Assembly (NCBI GenBank): GCA_009594865.1
Contig: VOPT01000033.1
Location: forward strand, 62,001-126,000
DNA from: Nitrospira sp.
GTDB taxonomy: Bacteria; Nitrospirota; Nitrospiria; Nitrospirales; Nitrospiraceae
Length of the DNA stretch: 64,000 nt
Direction: 5' to 3'
In this document: in pieces, positions 17,262-26,779 of the stretch
How positions within the stretch are numbered: the stretch's first letter is position 1
Layout: every line of letters begins with the position of its first letter
The notes under the pieces: model-generated
What the model was told of the DNA's origin: nothing
The model's input: only the letters and a program-made list of their open reading frames with translations
Databases searched by the model: none
Program-made: the position numbers and the translations under genes

Positions 17262-18563
17262 TTAACTCGAATGAGGCTCGTTCCACCGAGCCACCAGGTA
17301 AGACTTATCCTTTTCAAACGCCTGGCAAAGCGCTTCTATGCGGCCTTCGGCCTCGCTCGATGTGAGCCCCTGCGTATCCAGCACGAACGAGGCGGTGCGA
17401 CCCAAATATAAGGGCGTGAAGGCCTTCAAGACGTGATCGAGGGGCAGGACACGATTCCGGTAGGCGACAGCCGCGTCATAGACGACCCGTGCCCACAGGC
17501 TGTCCGCAATCCGAAAATCCTGTAACGAACAGGTGCCTAGCGGCCGCAGGCTCTGCCTGGTTCCCGGAGCAAGGATCTGGTCCCAGATCGTACCCAAATC
17601 GCTCAGGCCTTGCCGAAAGGTGCTGATCATACGATCGACATTCACGTTGACCGGCTCTACGCCGACTTCATACTGGAATCCGAAGAGCGGCACGGCGTTC
17701 GACCCATCCGTTTTGCCCCATACCGCATAATGATCTTCCATCAGCGCGAACACCGCTCCGAGCACTTGCACGAGCATAGCCGAAAGATCAGCCGCCGGGT
17801 CCTTAGGATTGTGGATTTTGGCACCGAGAAAGCTCTGGCAGACCCGTGCCCCGCTGGCAATCGCCTCCGTCGTCATCCAAATGTCGATGCCGAACTTCGC
17901 GACTTCCGACTCCCAGACATGCTTGTCGAGGTAATGCTGCGCCAATTGGCCTGAAAATCCGAAATCGCCGCCGATCGGTTGCCTGATTCGATGACCGTAG
18001 AGGGTGCGCGTCAGCGGATACACGATGCTGTTCGTGATGGTCCCATCGTATTTGTGGCGGAGATAATAGGGCGCGACATAGTCGAACCCCTGCTCAAACA
18101 CCGGGCTGACCAGAAGTTCGATCCATTCTGGCGTGATGCTCCGTAAATCGGAATCCACCACGGCACAGGCTTTCGCCTTCAAGCGACGGGCAATCTCAAA
18201 AATCGTCCGAAATGCGCTGCCTTTTCCGGGGATGCCGTGATAGGGCGTAATAATTTTATGGAGCGAGCTCTGCTGGTCGCCGATAAACAGGGTTTTGAGA
18301 TCGACGACTGCCTGTGACACCACCTGCTGCGTCCCGTCGGTCGAGCCGCCATCCGAATTCACCAGGACGGCACGGGCATCCGGGAAATATTTGGCCAGGC
18401 CCGCGCTGACCGCTTTGACGACGTGGCCGATCGTTTCCACATTGTTGAAGCTGGGGATGCCGACCAAAATATCCGTATGGGCGAATTGGTCGACTTGCGC
18501 CTCGGTTTCAGGCGTCAGCGGGGTTGTGTGGGAAGCGTCAGGAAGCTGAGGGCCAGGAGTCAT
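17262..18563 (-). CDS. Glycosyltransferase, probable glucosyl/mannosyl-3-phosphoglycerate or glycerate synthase
   Basis: A 433-residue GT-A fold enzyme. Visible blocks are ILVGIPSFNNVETIGHVV, SDGGSTDGTQQV, GIPGKGSAFRTIFE, the metal-binding VVDSDLRSITPEW, and the acceptor-site-like QPIGGDFGFSG. GKG with an S/T-rich donor loop and PxGGxF fits the retaining enzymes of GT81/GT78 that build glucosylglycerate or mannosylglycerate. The nearby HAD-IIB phosphatase of the matching pathway supports this. The exact sugar and acceptor cannot be read from the sequence. A generic GT2 role is the alternative. Confidence 0.65.
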   Translation of the reverse strand: MTPGPQLPDASHTTPLTPETEAQVDQFAHTDILVGIPSFNNVETIGHVVKAVSAGLAKYFPDARAVLVNSDGGSTDGTQQVVSQAVVDLKTLFIGDQQSSLHKIITPYHGIPGKGSAFRTIFEIARRLKAKACAVVDSDLRSITPEWIELLVSPVFEQGFDYVAPYYLRHKYDGTITNSIVYPLTRTLYGHRIRQPIGGDFGFSGQLAQHYLDKHVWESEVAKFGIDIWMTTEAIASGARVCQSFLGAKIHNPKDPAADLSAMLVQVLGAVFALMEDHYAVWGKTDGSNAVPLFGFQYEVGVEPVNVNVDRMISTFRQGLSDLGTIWDQILAPGTRQSLRPLGTCSLQDFRIADSLWARVVYDAAVAYRNRVLPLDHVLKAFTPLYLGRTASFVLDTQGLTSSEAEGRIEALCQAFEKDKSYLVARWNEPHSS

Positions 18564-18859
18564 ACGTCATTCTCGCACGCCTCCGCCCTAGGAACACTGT
18601 TATGACATGACCGAATTGGACTGGCGAAAGGCTGGTGTGTGTACCAATGTGTCTTGGCTAAGAGACACCATCTTGCCCAACGATGTCAAGCAATTCGGCT
18701 TCCCACCTGGTACCAGAGCACCTCTGTCAGGCTTGATCGATGCAGAGCGACGCCGCCTTTGGTGGCGGTCCATTTCACTTCGCACTAAGGCTTCAGCGGG
18801 GTTTTGACACAATCGAGGAGGAGGAGGATAAATATTCTCGGCAAGGTGGGCGGACCTGC
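18564..18859. other. Gap upstream of the glycosyltransferase gene
   Basis: 296 bases between two minus-strand genes. A small inverted repeat, GTGTCT/AGACAC with an 8-nt loop, lies at about 18648-18667. A 70-residue open frame on the minus strand (18600-18812) has no homology I recognise and no ribosome site. This region should contain the promoter of the glycosyltransferase operon, but no clear boxes were found. Confidence 0.35.
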
Positions 18860-19225
18860 TTACCCGGCATCAGAAATGACGATTTGTTCCTTTCGGTCCG
18901 TACTGAACGACGGCACCGTGGTATGGGCACTGACGAAATCACTCAATCGCAGCTGATCGTCAGCATCCATAAGTATGGGATCGACCCCGAGCCGCGACTC
19001 ACTCGCCCAGCGTATCGTCGCCAACCGTACCGACAAAGGCTTGGGCTCTCCCGGAATATGCAGATGCAATTGAAGGAGGTCCCCGGCTTGCAGTCCTTTG
19101 AGTCCGGTTCGCGACCATCCCGGAATCGAAAGATCAAGCATGCGGCCGTTCCAGACCAGCAACCCATCCTCGGAACGTGAGCCGGTACATTCGACGATAA
19201 ACCGCGGACGATTCTGTTGTTCCAT
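18860..19225 (-). CDS. PilZ-like domain protein (degenerate)
   Basis: A 121-residue protein with a PilZ-type barrel: DLSIPGWSRTGLKGL, then a LQLHLHIPGEPKPL strand pair and IRWASESRLGVD. The first c-di-GMP-binding block (RxxxR) is not evident, so it may not bind the nucleotide. The ATG at 19225 has GGAGG 4 nt upstream; another ATG is directly before it at 19228. It is the third of three PilZ genes in a row on this strand. Confidence 0.65.
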   Translation of the reverse strand: MEQQNRPRFIVECTGSRSEDGLLVWNGRMLDLSIPGWSRTGLKGLQAGDLLQLHLHIPGEPKPLSVRLATIRWASESRLGVDPILMDADDQLRLSDFVSAHTTVPSFSTDRKEQIVISDAG

Positions 19226-19412
19226 CATGCCTCCAGCCAAACGCCTCGGCAGAATATGAAAAGCAACAGATTGTGGGATAGTCCCCGAAAGTGGGGGATC
19301 AAGGGGGACGGGGCTAAGAGGATTGCAGGGATGGGAATCTAAGGGCGCGGCCGGCAAAATCTCAACTCCACGCCGAACAACGAGACCTGACGGCCCGAAA
19401 CAACCCATTGAC

Positions 19413-19757
19413 CTACGCCACGCGTGAGGAATCTGCTAATTTCAACACGCTTTCGACAAATTTGTGAATTCGTGCTTCAGCGGCGGCACTCAACTTGAGA
19501 GTTTCAAGCCCGAATGCACGGTCCTTCACCCACTTCACGGTAACACCTTCCACATCAATCGCCTTCGGCTCATCGGGCAAAAAGACGCGCAGCGTCAGTT
19601 TCATGCCAACCGTGACGGGCTTATCTCCATCGATACGCCAGCCCCTGACGGAGAGATCGCATACTTTTCCGGTTCCAACGAGTCCTTCCCCCAGATAATA
19701 GAGAAAGCAACCGACTGGCACGCGAGAATGTGACCGGGACGTGTGTGATTTGGCCAT
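19413..19757 (-). CDS. PilZ domain protein
   Basis: A 114-residue single-domain protein with both c-di-GMP-binding signatures: RSHSR followed by VPV, and DLSVRGWRIDG. The remaining strands (MKLTLRVFLPDEPKAIDVEG, VKWVKDRAFGLE) match the PilZ beta barrel. It probably acts as a c-di-GMP receptor or adaptor. It is the middle gene of the PilZ trio, and the nearby signalling genes at 6-8 kb could supply the messenger. Confidence 0.85.
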   Translation of the reverse strand: MAKSHTSRSHSRVPVGCFLYYLGEGLVGTGKVCDLSVRGWRIDGDKPVTVGMKLTLRVFLPDEPKAIDVEGVTVKWVKDRAFGLETLKLSAAAEARIHKFVESVLKLADSSRVA

Positions 19758-19911
19758 GGTGTGAGCGAGGGGATACGCACGCGCGGCATCAGCCTCGACT
19801 AGAGATCAGTCTACTCAACTCGCTGAAAATGACCAAGCAGATTTTGGTTCCCCGCAAGGCGAACACATCTCATTGTCACATACTGATCGGTAGCATGACG
19901 AGGGGAGAGGA

Positions 19912-20286
19912 CTAGACTAACGCCGTTACGAACTGTTCCAGACGGGCCTGCTCATCGGCTTTGATCGCATTCACTTCAATGCCGAATTCCTGACCTCGGG
20001 ACCAGCGAACAATCGCGCGGTCGACAAACACAGTCGGGTGCTGACCGGGAAGAAAGATACAGAGGGTCACGATCATGCCCGGGTCCACCGGATGTGTCCC
20101 GTCGACGCGCCACCCATTGAGGGAGAGATTCCAGGCAATACCGCTCCCCTGGAAGGCATCACAGGAATAATAGACCGAACACTGGACAGGAAAACGACGG
20201 AAGGAACGCACGTGGAACCGGACGCCGGCAGCAGCAGGAAGTCGATGATGGACTGATGGGACGAGCTGCTTCTGGCCACCAGACAT
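19912..20286 (-). CDS. PilZ domain protein
   Basis: A 124-residue PilZ protein: RSFRRFPV as the RxxxR block, NLSLNGWRVDG as the DxSxxG block (Asn replaces Asp), and a FLPGQHPTVFVDRAIVRW barrel section. The start is set at the ATG at 20286, since the longer frame would run into tRNA-His. It is the first of the PilZ trio, beginning 37 nt from the tRNA 3' end, so it may be transcribed through from the tRNA promoter. Confidence 0.8.
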   Translation of the reverse strand: MSGGQKQLVPSVHHRLPAAAGVRFHVRSFRRFPVQCSVYYSCDAFQGSGIAWNLSLNGWRVDGTHPVDPGMIVTLCIFLPGQHPTVFVDRAIVRWSRGQEFGIEVNAIKADEQARLEQFVTALV

Positions 20287-20322
20287 GGTATCCCCACTCG
20301 AACTCTGCCCCTCGATGCACGT

Positions 20323-20400
20323 TGGGGTGAGTGACGGGTTTCGAACCCGCGACCTCCGGATCCACAATCCGGCGCTCTAACCAGCTGAGCTACACCCACC
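20323..20400 (-). tRNA. tRNA-His (GTG anticodon)
   Basis: A complete cloverleaf on the minus strand. The acceptor stem GTGGGTG pairs with CACTCAC, an extra 5' G pairs with the discriminator C (the histidine-tRNA hallmark G-1:C73), the T arm is GCGGG-TTCGAAA-CCCGT, and the anticodon GTG is at 20363-20365. The 3' CCA is encoded (20323-20325). The false protein frame through it reads GVAQLVRAP, a common tRNA artefact. Confidence 0.97.
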
Positions 20401-20424
20401 ACACAAGGTCAGCAGAGAACGCGC

Positions 20425-20454
20425 ATCTTAACAAACCCTGTGGAACAGTCGCAA
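20425..20454 (-). promoter_or_regulatory. Probable tRNA-His promoter
   Basis: Minus-strand TTGCGA (20449-20454), 18-bp spacer, TAAGAT (20425-20430), about 24 nt before the tRNA 5' end. Both boxes match four of six consensus bases. Confidence 0.45.
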
Positions 20455-20524
20455 CCGCTCTCATCGCCTCGACCGCACGAGCCAATCCTCTCGGATGCGT
20501 GCCTCAAAAGACCTCAACGATTCG

Positions 20525-21241
20525 CTAGCCCCGACGGTCGAACGCCGCCTGCATTTCCTGGAGGATGGCTGCCGTCGCCACGGGAGGGTCTTGCGCGTCT
20601 CGAATGGGACGGCCGATCACCAGATAATCTGCCCCGGCAGCAATGGTTTGCGTCGGCGTCGTGGGGCGCGCATGATCATCAGTCGAGTTGCCCGCCGGCC
20701 TGACGCCAGGGGTGACGATGAGCAAATCCGGTCCCACCTTGGCACGGATGGCTTCCGGCTCTTCCCCCGAGGCGACCACGCCATCGCATCCCACTTCGGC
20801 CGCCAACGCAGCCCGGGCCGTAACCAAATCACGCACGCTCCGCTGAATGCCCATCTCCCGCAGATCGTCCCCGTCGAAATTGGTGAGCACCGTCACCGCC
20901 AGCAGTTTGAGCTCAGACTGTCCCCTACCTTGCACGGCCGCGATCAATGCCTTCCGGTTGGCATGGATGGTCAAAAACGTTGCGCCCATGGCGGCGACTC
21001 GAGCCGTTGCGCGCCTGACGGTCTCCTCGATATCGAGGAACTTGAGGTCGAGAAACACGCGCTTGCCACGGTCGACCAACGTCCGCACCATGTCCGGGCC
21101 CGCTACCGTGTAGAGTTCCAGGCCCACTTTCACAAATCGCACCTGATCGCCCATGCGATCGACCAAGGCCTCTGCTTCCGCCGCGGAGGGAACATCCAGC
21201 GCAACAATCAACCGATCTCGTGCATCAATTCGCGTCATCAT
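20525..21241 (-). CDS. pyrF: Orotidine 5'-phosphate decarboxylase
   Basis: A 238-residue TIM-barrel enzyme that converts OMP to UMP in pyrimidine synthesis. The catalytic block is intact: FLDLKFLDIEETV (Asp-x-Lys-x-x-Asp). It also has the N-terminal LIVALDVPS, the phosphate-binding IVTPGVRP, and a C-terminal DYLVIGRPIRDA. The length is normal for the bacterial enzyme. The two adjacent ATGs at 21241/21238 are both possible starts. It is divergent from rpsT, sharing a short promoter region. Confidence 0.97.
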   Translation of the reverse strand: MMTRIDARDRLIVALDVPSAAEAEALVDRMGDQVRFVKVGLELYTVAGPDMVRTLVDRGKRVFLDLKFLDIEETVRRATARVAAMGATFLTIHANRKALIAAVQGRGQSELKLLAVTVLTNFDGDDLREMGIQRSVRDLVTARAALAAEVGCDGVVASGEEPEAIRAKVGPDLLIVTPGVRPAGNSTDDHARPTTPTQTIAAGADYLVIGRPIRDAQDPPVATAAILQEMQAAFDRRG

Positions 21242-21295
21242 AACTCCACCGTGGCTGCCGGGAGGCCCCGAAGCCGCTGACTCCTTTCAGCATCC

Positions 21296-21325
21296 TTGAC
21301 CTATCTTCGTCACCTATGTTACAAG
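21296..21325 (+). promoter_or_regulatory. Probable rpsT promoter
   Basis: TTGACC (21296-21301), 18-bp spacer, TACAAG (21320-21325, four of six). It lies just before the rpsT leader, which has TAGGAGA 6 nt from the ATG. Confidence 0.45.
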
Positions 21326-21353
21326 CTCAAGCTTTGAACGTAGGAGAATCCGT

Positions 21354-21629
21354 ATGCCTGTTGTCCACAAATCCACGATTCGACGTGCTCGTCAATCCGA
21401 AAAGCGCCGCTTGCGCAACCGTGCGACCATCAGCTCGGTCCGCAGCATCCTCCGCAAGGTTCAGGATGCGATCGCAGCGAAGAAGCCGGATGAAGCGAAA
21501 GCCACCTTGCGCGCCGCCACGGCAGCCCTGAGCAAAGCGGTCACCAAAGGCGTATTGAAGCCGAACACGGCCTCGCGCCGCGTGTCCCGGCTCGCTGTGC
21601 GCGTGAACGCCATCACCGCTTCCGCGTAA
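21354..21629 (+). CDS. rpsT: 30S ribosomal protein S20
   Basis: A 91-residue, lysine/arginine-rich helical protein: SEKRRLRNRATISSVRSILRK and KPNTASRRVSRLAVRVNAI are the standard S20 blocks that bind 16S rRNA. The ATG at 21354 has a clear Shine-Dalgarno. Its last 17 nt overlap the 3' end of holA on the opposite strand (tail to tail). Confidence 0.97.
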   Translation: MPVVHKSTIRRARQSEKRRLRNRATISSVRSILRKVQDAIAAKKPDEAKATLRAATAALSKAVTKGVLKPNTASRRVSRLAVRVNAITASA

Positions 21630-22710
21630 CCGTTCTGACATTCGACACCGGTCTCGATCCCGATGGGCGCGAGGCCGGTGGTACCGCCGGCTGCACCCGC
21701 TGCGCCGTTGATGCCGGCTTCGATGGATTGCCGCACAGGCGAAACAAGAGATCTTCCATCACACGGACAGGGGCACTTCCGCTCCCCCCCTTCAGCTTTG
21801 AATCCGTCTCCAAGAACCACTCAAACGCCCGCGTCATCTGGTCATCCGGGAATTGCGCCAAAAATCCTCGCACTCGCGAAGGATCCATTCGAAACGTCCT
21901 CGCAGCCTCGCCTTCCCGTCCACCGGCTTTGAGCTGATCCTTCATCTTCCAAAGACGCCGGTATTGCCAGACCAAGGCGCCGAGAATACGGAGCGGAGCC
22001 TCGCCATTCTCTACATTCCTCGCAAGGATTCTGAAGGCTCGCCCATGATCATGCGCGCCTATGGCATTCAGGAGATCGAACACCGACGCGCCGGGCTCGG
22101 TTCCCCTGAGCGCCTCCACATCGGACGATTGTGCGGTCCGGTCTGACGGGACATAAGCGGCCAGCTTCTCCAGCTCTCGCTGTACTGCATAGAGGGACTC
22201 ACTCCCCACTTCTTGGAGCAACTGGATCGCGTCATCCTGCAGGCGCACACCTAATGTGGCCGCTTCCTGTCGAATCCATGCTGAGAGTTGAGCATCACGC
22301 AAGGGGGCGCAATTGACCGTCACCGCCCGCTTCGTGAGGGCCTGCGTCCACTTCAGCCGGCCGTCCAACTTGGCCGCCACCACGATGAACGTCGTGCTCT
22401 CATTCGGCGATGCCAGATAGGACAGCAGCTTTTCGCCTTCGCGAGCCGGCAGCTTCTCCACGGACTTATAGACCACGAGGCGGCGTTCCGCGAATACCGG
22501 AATTTCCGCCGCGCAGGCCAAGACATCGGCGATCGAAGAGTCATCGCCGTGAAAAATATCGTAGTTGAATCCAGTCTCAGCACCAGCACCGAGTGCGGCC
22601 GCGCGAAGGGCAGCAACCGAGGAGTCGCGCAGATAATCTTCCTCGCCGACGACAGCATAGAGCGGCATCACCCCGCTACGCGCGAGGGACTGGGGCAGTT
22701 CCATGCTCAT
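21613..22710 (-). CDS. holA: DNA polymerase III subunit delta
   Basis: About 365 residues, the delta (clamp-loader wrench) subunit that opens the sliding clamp. Blocks seen are LYAVVGEEDYLRDSSVAALR at the N-terminus, FAERRLVVYKSVEKLP, NESTTFIVVAAKLDGRLKW, and LQEVGSESLYAVQRELEKLAAY. The C-terminal tail is Pro/Arg-rich. The start is taken at the ATG at 22710; a longer in-frame ORF reaches 22770 inside lptE. It is the third gene of the leuS-lptE-holA operon. Confidence 0.93.
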   Translation of the reverse strand: MSMELPQSLARSGVMPLYAVVGEEDYLRDSSVAALRAAALGAGAETGFNYDIFHGDDSSIADVLACAAEIPVFAERRLVVYKSVEKLPAREGEKLLSYLASPNESTTFIVVAAKLDGRLKWTQALTKRAVTVNCAPLRDAQLSAWIRQEAATLGVRLQDDAIQLLQEVGSESLYAVQRELEKLAAYVPSDRTAQSSDVEALRGTEPGASVFDLLNAIGAHDHGRAFRILARNVENGEAPLRILGALVWQYRRLWKMKDQLKAGGREGEAARTFRMDPSRVRGFLAQFPDDQMTRAFEWFLETDSKLKGGSGSAPVRVMEDLLFRLCGNPSKPASTAQRVQPAVPPASRPSGSRPVSNVRTVTRKR

Positions 22711-22744
22711 GACCGAGGTACTCACCTCAAGACACCTTGCAACA

Positions 22745-23380
22745 TCATCGGGCAGGCTCAGGCGGTGCATTGCCGCCGGGGAGCGCCTCGGCTTTGACGG
22801 GACGCTTCAACATTTTGTCCAGCTCACCGGTATCCAGGAACAGTAAAAAGCGAGAGGCGAGATCTTCCGCCACAAAACGACCGGCCTGTTCCAACGCCCG
22901 ATTCTGCAGCACGCGGTTGAATTGCAGATCTTGCGTGAGAAAAAATTCCGAGGTTCCCTTCGCGACCTGCGACCAGACCAGTCGCTTGGTTTTGGCGTCC
23001 TCGATCCTCACATTCACCAGCATTTCGACGCGGCTTTCAAAGGTGGTGGTTTGATCGAAACTCAAGGTCGGCAGCACAATTTGCATGATCTGGCCGGACA
23101 GGTACAAGTCTGCCCCGGCGGAGGGACCCACAATTTCCGCCCCCGCGCCGGCAGAGAATTCCCGGCGCAAATAATTGGCCAACTTGATCTCGAAATTCGG
23201 CTCATAGGTGCTGTTGGAGATGGGAAGAATGGCCAGTCTTGGCGCGTGCGACCGTTTGGCCCCTGTCTCCGGCGCACCGCCTATCGTGGGGCCGGCTCCC
23301 TGTACCCGGAACTGGTAGCCGCAGGCGGTGATGTTCATCGCGCACAGGCCCAAAACAAGCAACAACAGGTAGCGAGGCAT
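22745..23380 (-). CDS. lptE: LPS-assembly lipoprotein LptE
   Basis: A 211-residue lipoprotein with lipobox ending ITAC at residues 17-20, directly followed by the typical GYQFR. LptE plugs the LptD barrel in the outer membrane and delivers lipopolysaccharide, so the organism is diderm. The body has ILPISNSTYEPNFEI and NRVLQNRALEQAGRFVAEDLASRF. It sits 4 nt after the leuS stop, in the leuS-lptE-holA order seen in many Gram-negatives. Confidence 0.9.
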   Translation of the reverse strand: MPRYLLLLVLGLCAMNITACGYQFRVQGAGPTIGGAPETGAKRSHAPRLAILPISNSTYEPNFEIKLANYLRREFSAGAGAEIVGPSAGADLYLSGQIMQIVLPTLSFDQTTTFESRVEMLVNVRIEDAKTKRLVWSQVAKGTSEFFLTQDLQFNRVLQNRALEQAGRFVAEDLASRFLLFLDTGELDKMLKRPVKAEALPGGNAPPEPAR

Positions 23381-23384
23381 GACA

Positions 23385-25820
23385 TCACACCACGAAATTG
23401 ATCAACTTCTTCTCGACGTAAATCACCTTCTTCGGCTCTTTCCCCTGCAGCCATTCGGCGATTTCCTTTTTGGCAAGCGGCTCCAGCTGGTCGCGTGACG
23501 CCCCTGCGTCGACCTCGAGCTTTCCACGCAGCTTGCCATTGACCTGAACGGGAATCGTCAGTCGATCGCTGACGACCAAGGCCGGGTCGAACTGAGGCCA
23601 GGCTTGTTGCCCGGCACTCGGTTGATGACCGAGCCGTTCCCAGAGTTCCTCGCTCAGATGCGGCGCGAACGGCAGCAGCAACAGGACAAACGGTTCCAGC
23701 AACTGTCGAGGCCGCTGCTCGAGCTTGGTCATCTCGTTCGTAAACACCATCATCTGCGAAATGGCCGTATTGAATCGCAGGGCGTCGATGTCTTCAGTCA
23801 CCTTCTTGATCGTGAAGTGGAGCAGCCGCAACTGATTGGCCGTCGGTGTCGAATTCGTCACCGCGGTGCTCAACGTGCCGTCTTCGGCGATCATCAACCG
23901 CCAGACCCGGTCGAGAAAGCGGGTGATGCCTTCCACGCCGCGCGTGCTCCAGGGCTTCATCGACTCGAGCGGCCCCATGAACATTTCATACAAGCGGACG
24001 GCATCGGCTCCGAACTGGTCGATCATCTCATCCGGATTCACCACGTTCCCGCGCGACTTCGACATCTTCTGATTGTCTTCGCCGAGCACAATGCCCTGAT
24101 GCACCAACTTCTTAAATGGCTCCGGCGTGCTCACCACGCCCGCATCAAACAAGACCTTATGCCAAAAGCGGCTGTACAGCAGATGGAGCACCGCGTGCTC
24201 GCTGCCGCCGATATACAAATCCACCGGCATCCAATACTGCTCTTTCGCCGGATCGACCAGCTGCCGGGTGTTTTTCGGATCGATGAAGCGCAAGTAATAC
24301 CAGCAGGAGCCGGCCCATTGCGGCATGGTATTCGTCTCGCGCCGCGCCGGTTTCCCGGAGGCCGGATCGGTCGTGCTCAACCACGCTTCGAGATTCGCCA
24401 ACGGACTTTCTCCGCTGCCAGAGGGTTTGAAGTTGCTGACTTCAGGCAAAGGAAGCGGTAACTGCTCTTCCGGCAATGGCCGGGGCTCGCCGTCGACCCA
24501 GATAATGGGAAACGGTTCTCCCCAATACCGCTGGCGAGCGAAGAGCCAGTCGCGCAGCTTGTAATTGATGGTCTTCTTGCCCTTGCCGTGAGTTTCGAGC
24601 CAGGCCGTCATTGCGGGAATCGCCTCGACAGGCAATAACCCGTCGAGCGAACAGGACCCGTCCGGCGTGGTCGAGTTGATCACACGACCTCGATCCGTCT
24701 CGACGAATGCCGCCTTATCTACCTGGCCGCCCTGTATCACTTCTCGAATCGGCAGATGATATTGCGTGGCAAAGGCCCAGTCGCGCTCGTCATGAGCCGG
24801 CACGGCCATAATCGCGCCGGTGCCATAACTCATGAGCACATAATCGGCGATCCAGATCGGCAGGCGTTCCTGGTTGACGGGATTGATGGCATAGCCGCCC
24901 GTAAACACGCCGGTTTTGACCTTATCCAACTCCTGGCGTTGCAGATCGCTTTTGCGTGCGGCCGCGTCGCGATAGTCGGCTACTTGCGCCCGCTGCGAAA
25001 GACTCGTCACCACATCGACCAGCGGATGTTCAGGCGCCACAACCATATAGGTGGCGCCGAACAGCGTATCGGGCCGGGTCGTGAAAACACGCAGATTTCC
25101 TGTCGTGTCGGCCAAGGCGAAATCAACTTCGGCGCCGATCGAGCGACCGATCCAATTCTTCTGCATTTCCAGCGTGCTGGTCGGCCATTCGACCAGGGTC
25201 AAATCATCAAGCAGCCGCTCCGCGTAGGCGGTGATCTTCAATACCCACTGCCGCATGGGCTTGCGGATGACGTCGAACCCGCCGACCTCGCTTTTGCCAT
25301 CGACGATTTCCTCGTTAGCCAACACCGTCGACAACGCCGGACACCAATTGACGGGGACCTCCGCCACGTAGGCCAACCCACGCTCGAACAGTTTCAGAAA
25401 AATCCACTGGGTCCACCGATAGTAATCCTGGTCGGTCGTGCTGAGTTCGCGCTCCCAATCGTAAGACAGCCCGACGCGTTTCATCTGCCGCTTGAACGTC
25501 GCGATATTTTGCGCCGTTGTGATGGCGGGATGAACACCCGTTTTGACGGCATATTGTTCGGCCGGCAATCCGAACGCGTCCCACCCCATCGGATGCAGCA
25601 CGTTGAAGCCGCACATGCGTTTATAGCGGGAGACAATGTCGGTGGCGGTGTACCCTTCCAGGTGCCCGACATGCAGACCGGAGCCGGACGGATAGGGAAA
25701 CATGTCTAGGCAGTAGAACTTGGGCTTTGAAGCGTCATCCGACGCCCGAAACGGGCGGTGGGTCTCCCAATAGGCCTGCCACTTCGATTCAAGAGCCTGG
25801 TGATCGTAGGATTTGCTCAT
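23385..25820 (-). CDS. leuS: Leucine-tRNA ligase
   Basis: An 811-residue class I aminoacyl-tRNA synthetase. The start is set at [18 protein letters not shown] (25820), where homologues begin; the longer frame to 26024 has no family match. It has the HIGH-like motif in [16 protein letters not shown], an editing domain in the middle, the KMSKS motif in [14 protein letters not shown], and a C-terminal tRNA-binding domain ending KKLINFVV. It charges tRNA-Leu in the cytoplasm and heads the operon with lptE and holA. Confidence 0.97.
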   Translation of the reverse strand: MSKSYDHQALESKWQAYWETHRPFRASDDASKPKFYCLDMFPYPSGSGLHVGHLEGYTATDIVSRYKRMCGFNVLHPMGWDAFGLPAEQYAVKTGVHPAITTAQNIATFKRQMKRVGLSYDWERELSTTDQDYYRWTQWIFLKLFERGLAYVAEVPVNWCPALSTVLANEEIVDGKSEVGGFDVIRKPMRQWVLKITAYAERLLDDLTLVEWPTSTLEMQKNWIGRSIGAEVDFALADTTGNLRVFTTRPDTLFGATYMVVAPEHPLVDVVTSLSQRAQVADYRDAAARKSDLQRQELDKVKTGVFTGGYAINPVNQERLPIWIADYVLMSYGTGAIMAVPAHDERDWAFATQYHLPIREVIQGGQVDKAAFVETDRGRVINSTTPDGSCSLDGLLPVEAIPAMTAWLETHGKGKKTINYKLRDWLFARQRYWGEPFPIIWVDGEPRPLPEEQLPLPLPEVSNFKPSGSGESPLANLEAWLSTTDPASGKPARRETNTMPQWAGSCWYYLRFIDPKNTRQLVDPAKEQYWMPVDLYIGGSEHAVLHLLYSRFWHKVLFDAGVVSTPEPFKKLVHQGIVLGEDNQKMSKSRGNVVNPDEMIDQFGADAVRLYEMFMGPLESMKPWSTRGVEGITRFLDRVWRLMIAEDGTLSTAVTNSTPTANQLRLLHFTIKKVTEDIDALRFNTAISQMMVFTNEMTKLEQRPRQLLEPFVLLLLPFAPHLSEELWERLGHQPSAGQQAWPQFDPALVVSDRLTIPVQVNGKLRGKLEVDAGASRDQLEPLAKKEIAEWLQGKEPKKVIYVEKKLINFVV

Positions 25821-26043
25821 CGTATGAAAATCATTAGGTGACGGATTGATTGGCACCCGACTGAAGAACGGACGACTGTAGCATACGCGGTACGCGGCAA
25901 CAAGGATGCAGCGGGAGAAAGAGTGTCCGCACCGGTATGCCCGCTGCGCTTGATCCTCAGCGCCACTCCTGTTCAAATACTTGGGTGGACGACGGTGAGA
26001 ACGACACCAGCCGCGTCCATTCACCCCGAACCGGAGTGTCCAC

Positions 26044-26658
26044 GTGGGTCTCTACGCCACCTACATGTTTCCCCGGCTCATGGATTGGGTGCTCCGCGGA
26101 GCGCGCTTTCAGACCGAACGCCGCCTCCTCCTCGCTTCGGCGCACGGCGTGGTGTTGGAGATCGGCTTTGGGACAGGACTGAACCTGCCGCACTACCCTT
26201 CAACCGTCACAGACTTGCATACGGTGGAACCAGCAACGCTGTTGCCCGACCGCGTCACCAGGCGAGTGGCGAGTGCACCTTTCCCTGTTCACCTTCGCCG
26301 GCTCAGCGCAGAAGTACTGCCCTATACCGAAGGTCTGTTCGATTGCGCCGTCAGCACCTTCACTCTTTGTACGATTCCGGATCCGGTTGCGGCCTTGCGA
26401 GAAGTCCGGCGGGTCCTGAAGCCGGAGGGCGGCTTCCTGTTCCTTGAGCACGGCCGAAGCGACGACCCTGCCATTGCCCGCTGGCAGGACCGGCTCAACC
26501 CGCTGCAGCAGGTCGTGGCCTGCGGGTGTCATCTCAATCGCCGCATGGATGAGCTCATCGTTCAAGCCGGTTTTCGATTAGACCAGCTCGATCGGTATAC
26601 CCTGCCCGGCGTCCCTCGAATCGGCGGAGAGATGTATCGCGGCATCGCCAGAACCTAG
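26044..26658 (+). CDS. Class I SAM-dependent methyltransferase
   Basis: A 204-residue Rossmann-fold methyltransferase. The SAM-binding motif is [17 protein letters not shown], with an acidic residue ending the next strand (HTVEPA) and the [16 protein letters not shown] and [18 protein letters not shown] blocks of the UbiE/COQ5-like group. The substrate is unknown. GTG at 26044 is used as start because [14 protein letters not shown] matches the usual N-terminus; an ATG at 26065 is an alternative. It is divergent from leuS. Confidence 0.82.
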   Translation: MGLYATYMFPRLMDWVLRGARFQTERRLLLASAHGVVLEIGFGTGLNLPHYPSTVTDLHTVEPATLLPDRVTRRVASAPFPVHLRRLSAEVLPYTEGLFDCAVSTFTLCTIPDPVAALREVRRVLKPEGGFLFLEHGRSDDPAIARWQDRLNPLQQVVACGCHLNRRMDELIVQAGFRLDQLDRYTLPGVPRIGGEMYRGIART

Positions 26659-26779
26659 CACCATCCCTTAAGTGGAACCAACGGGTCTCTCAATTGTATC
26701 CCTCGCAGGAATTTTGTAGACTGCAGCGTATGAGCCTTGTGCCTCGCAATCGTCCTTCCCCAACAGGGGATTGATCCCG

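Noticed and set aside
18600-18812. 70-residue minus-strand frame upstream of the glycosyltransferase
   Set aside because: No ribosome site, odd composition and no family match; it lies where a promoter is expected.
19757-19800. A tRNA 3'-end-like string ending CGCTCACACCA on the minus strand, as a possible attachment site
   Set aside because: No TTCGA T loop or cloverleaf can be drawn, and no integrase is near.
20331-20402. Protein-like frame reading GVAQLVRAP
   Set aside because: It is the translation of tRNA-His, a common artefact.
23604-24461. 285-residue plus-strand frame opposite leuS
   Set aside because: It is antisense to leucine-tRNA ligase over conserved motifs.
26771-26779. TTG at 26771 as the start of the histidine kinase
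   Set aside because: The ATG at 26780 is in frame with a usable ribosome site; the TTG leaves only one base of spacing after the purine-rich tract.
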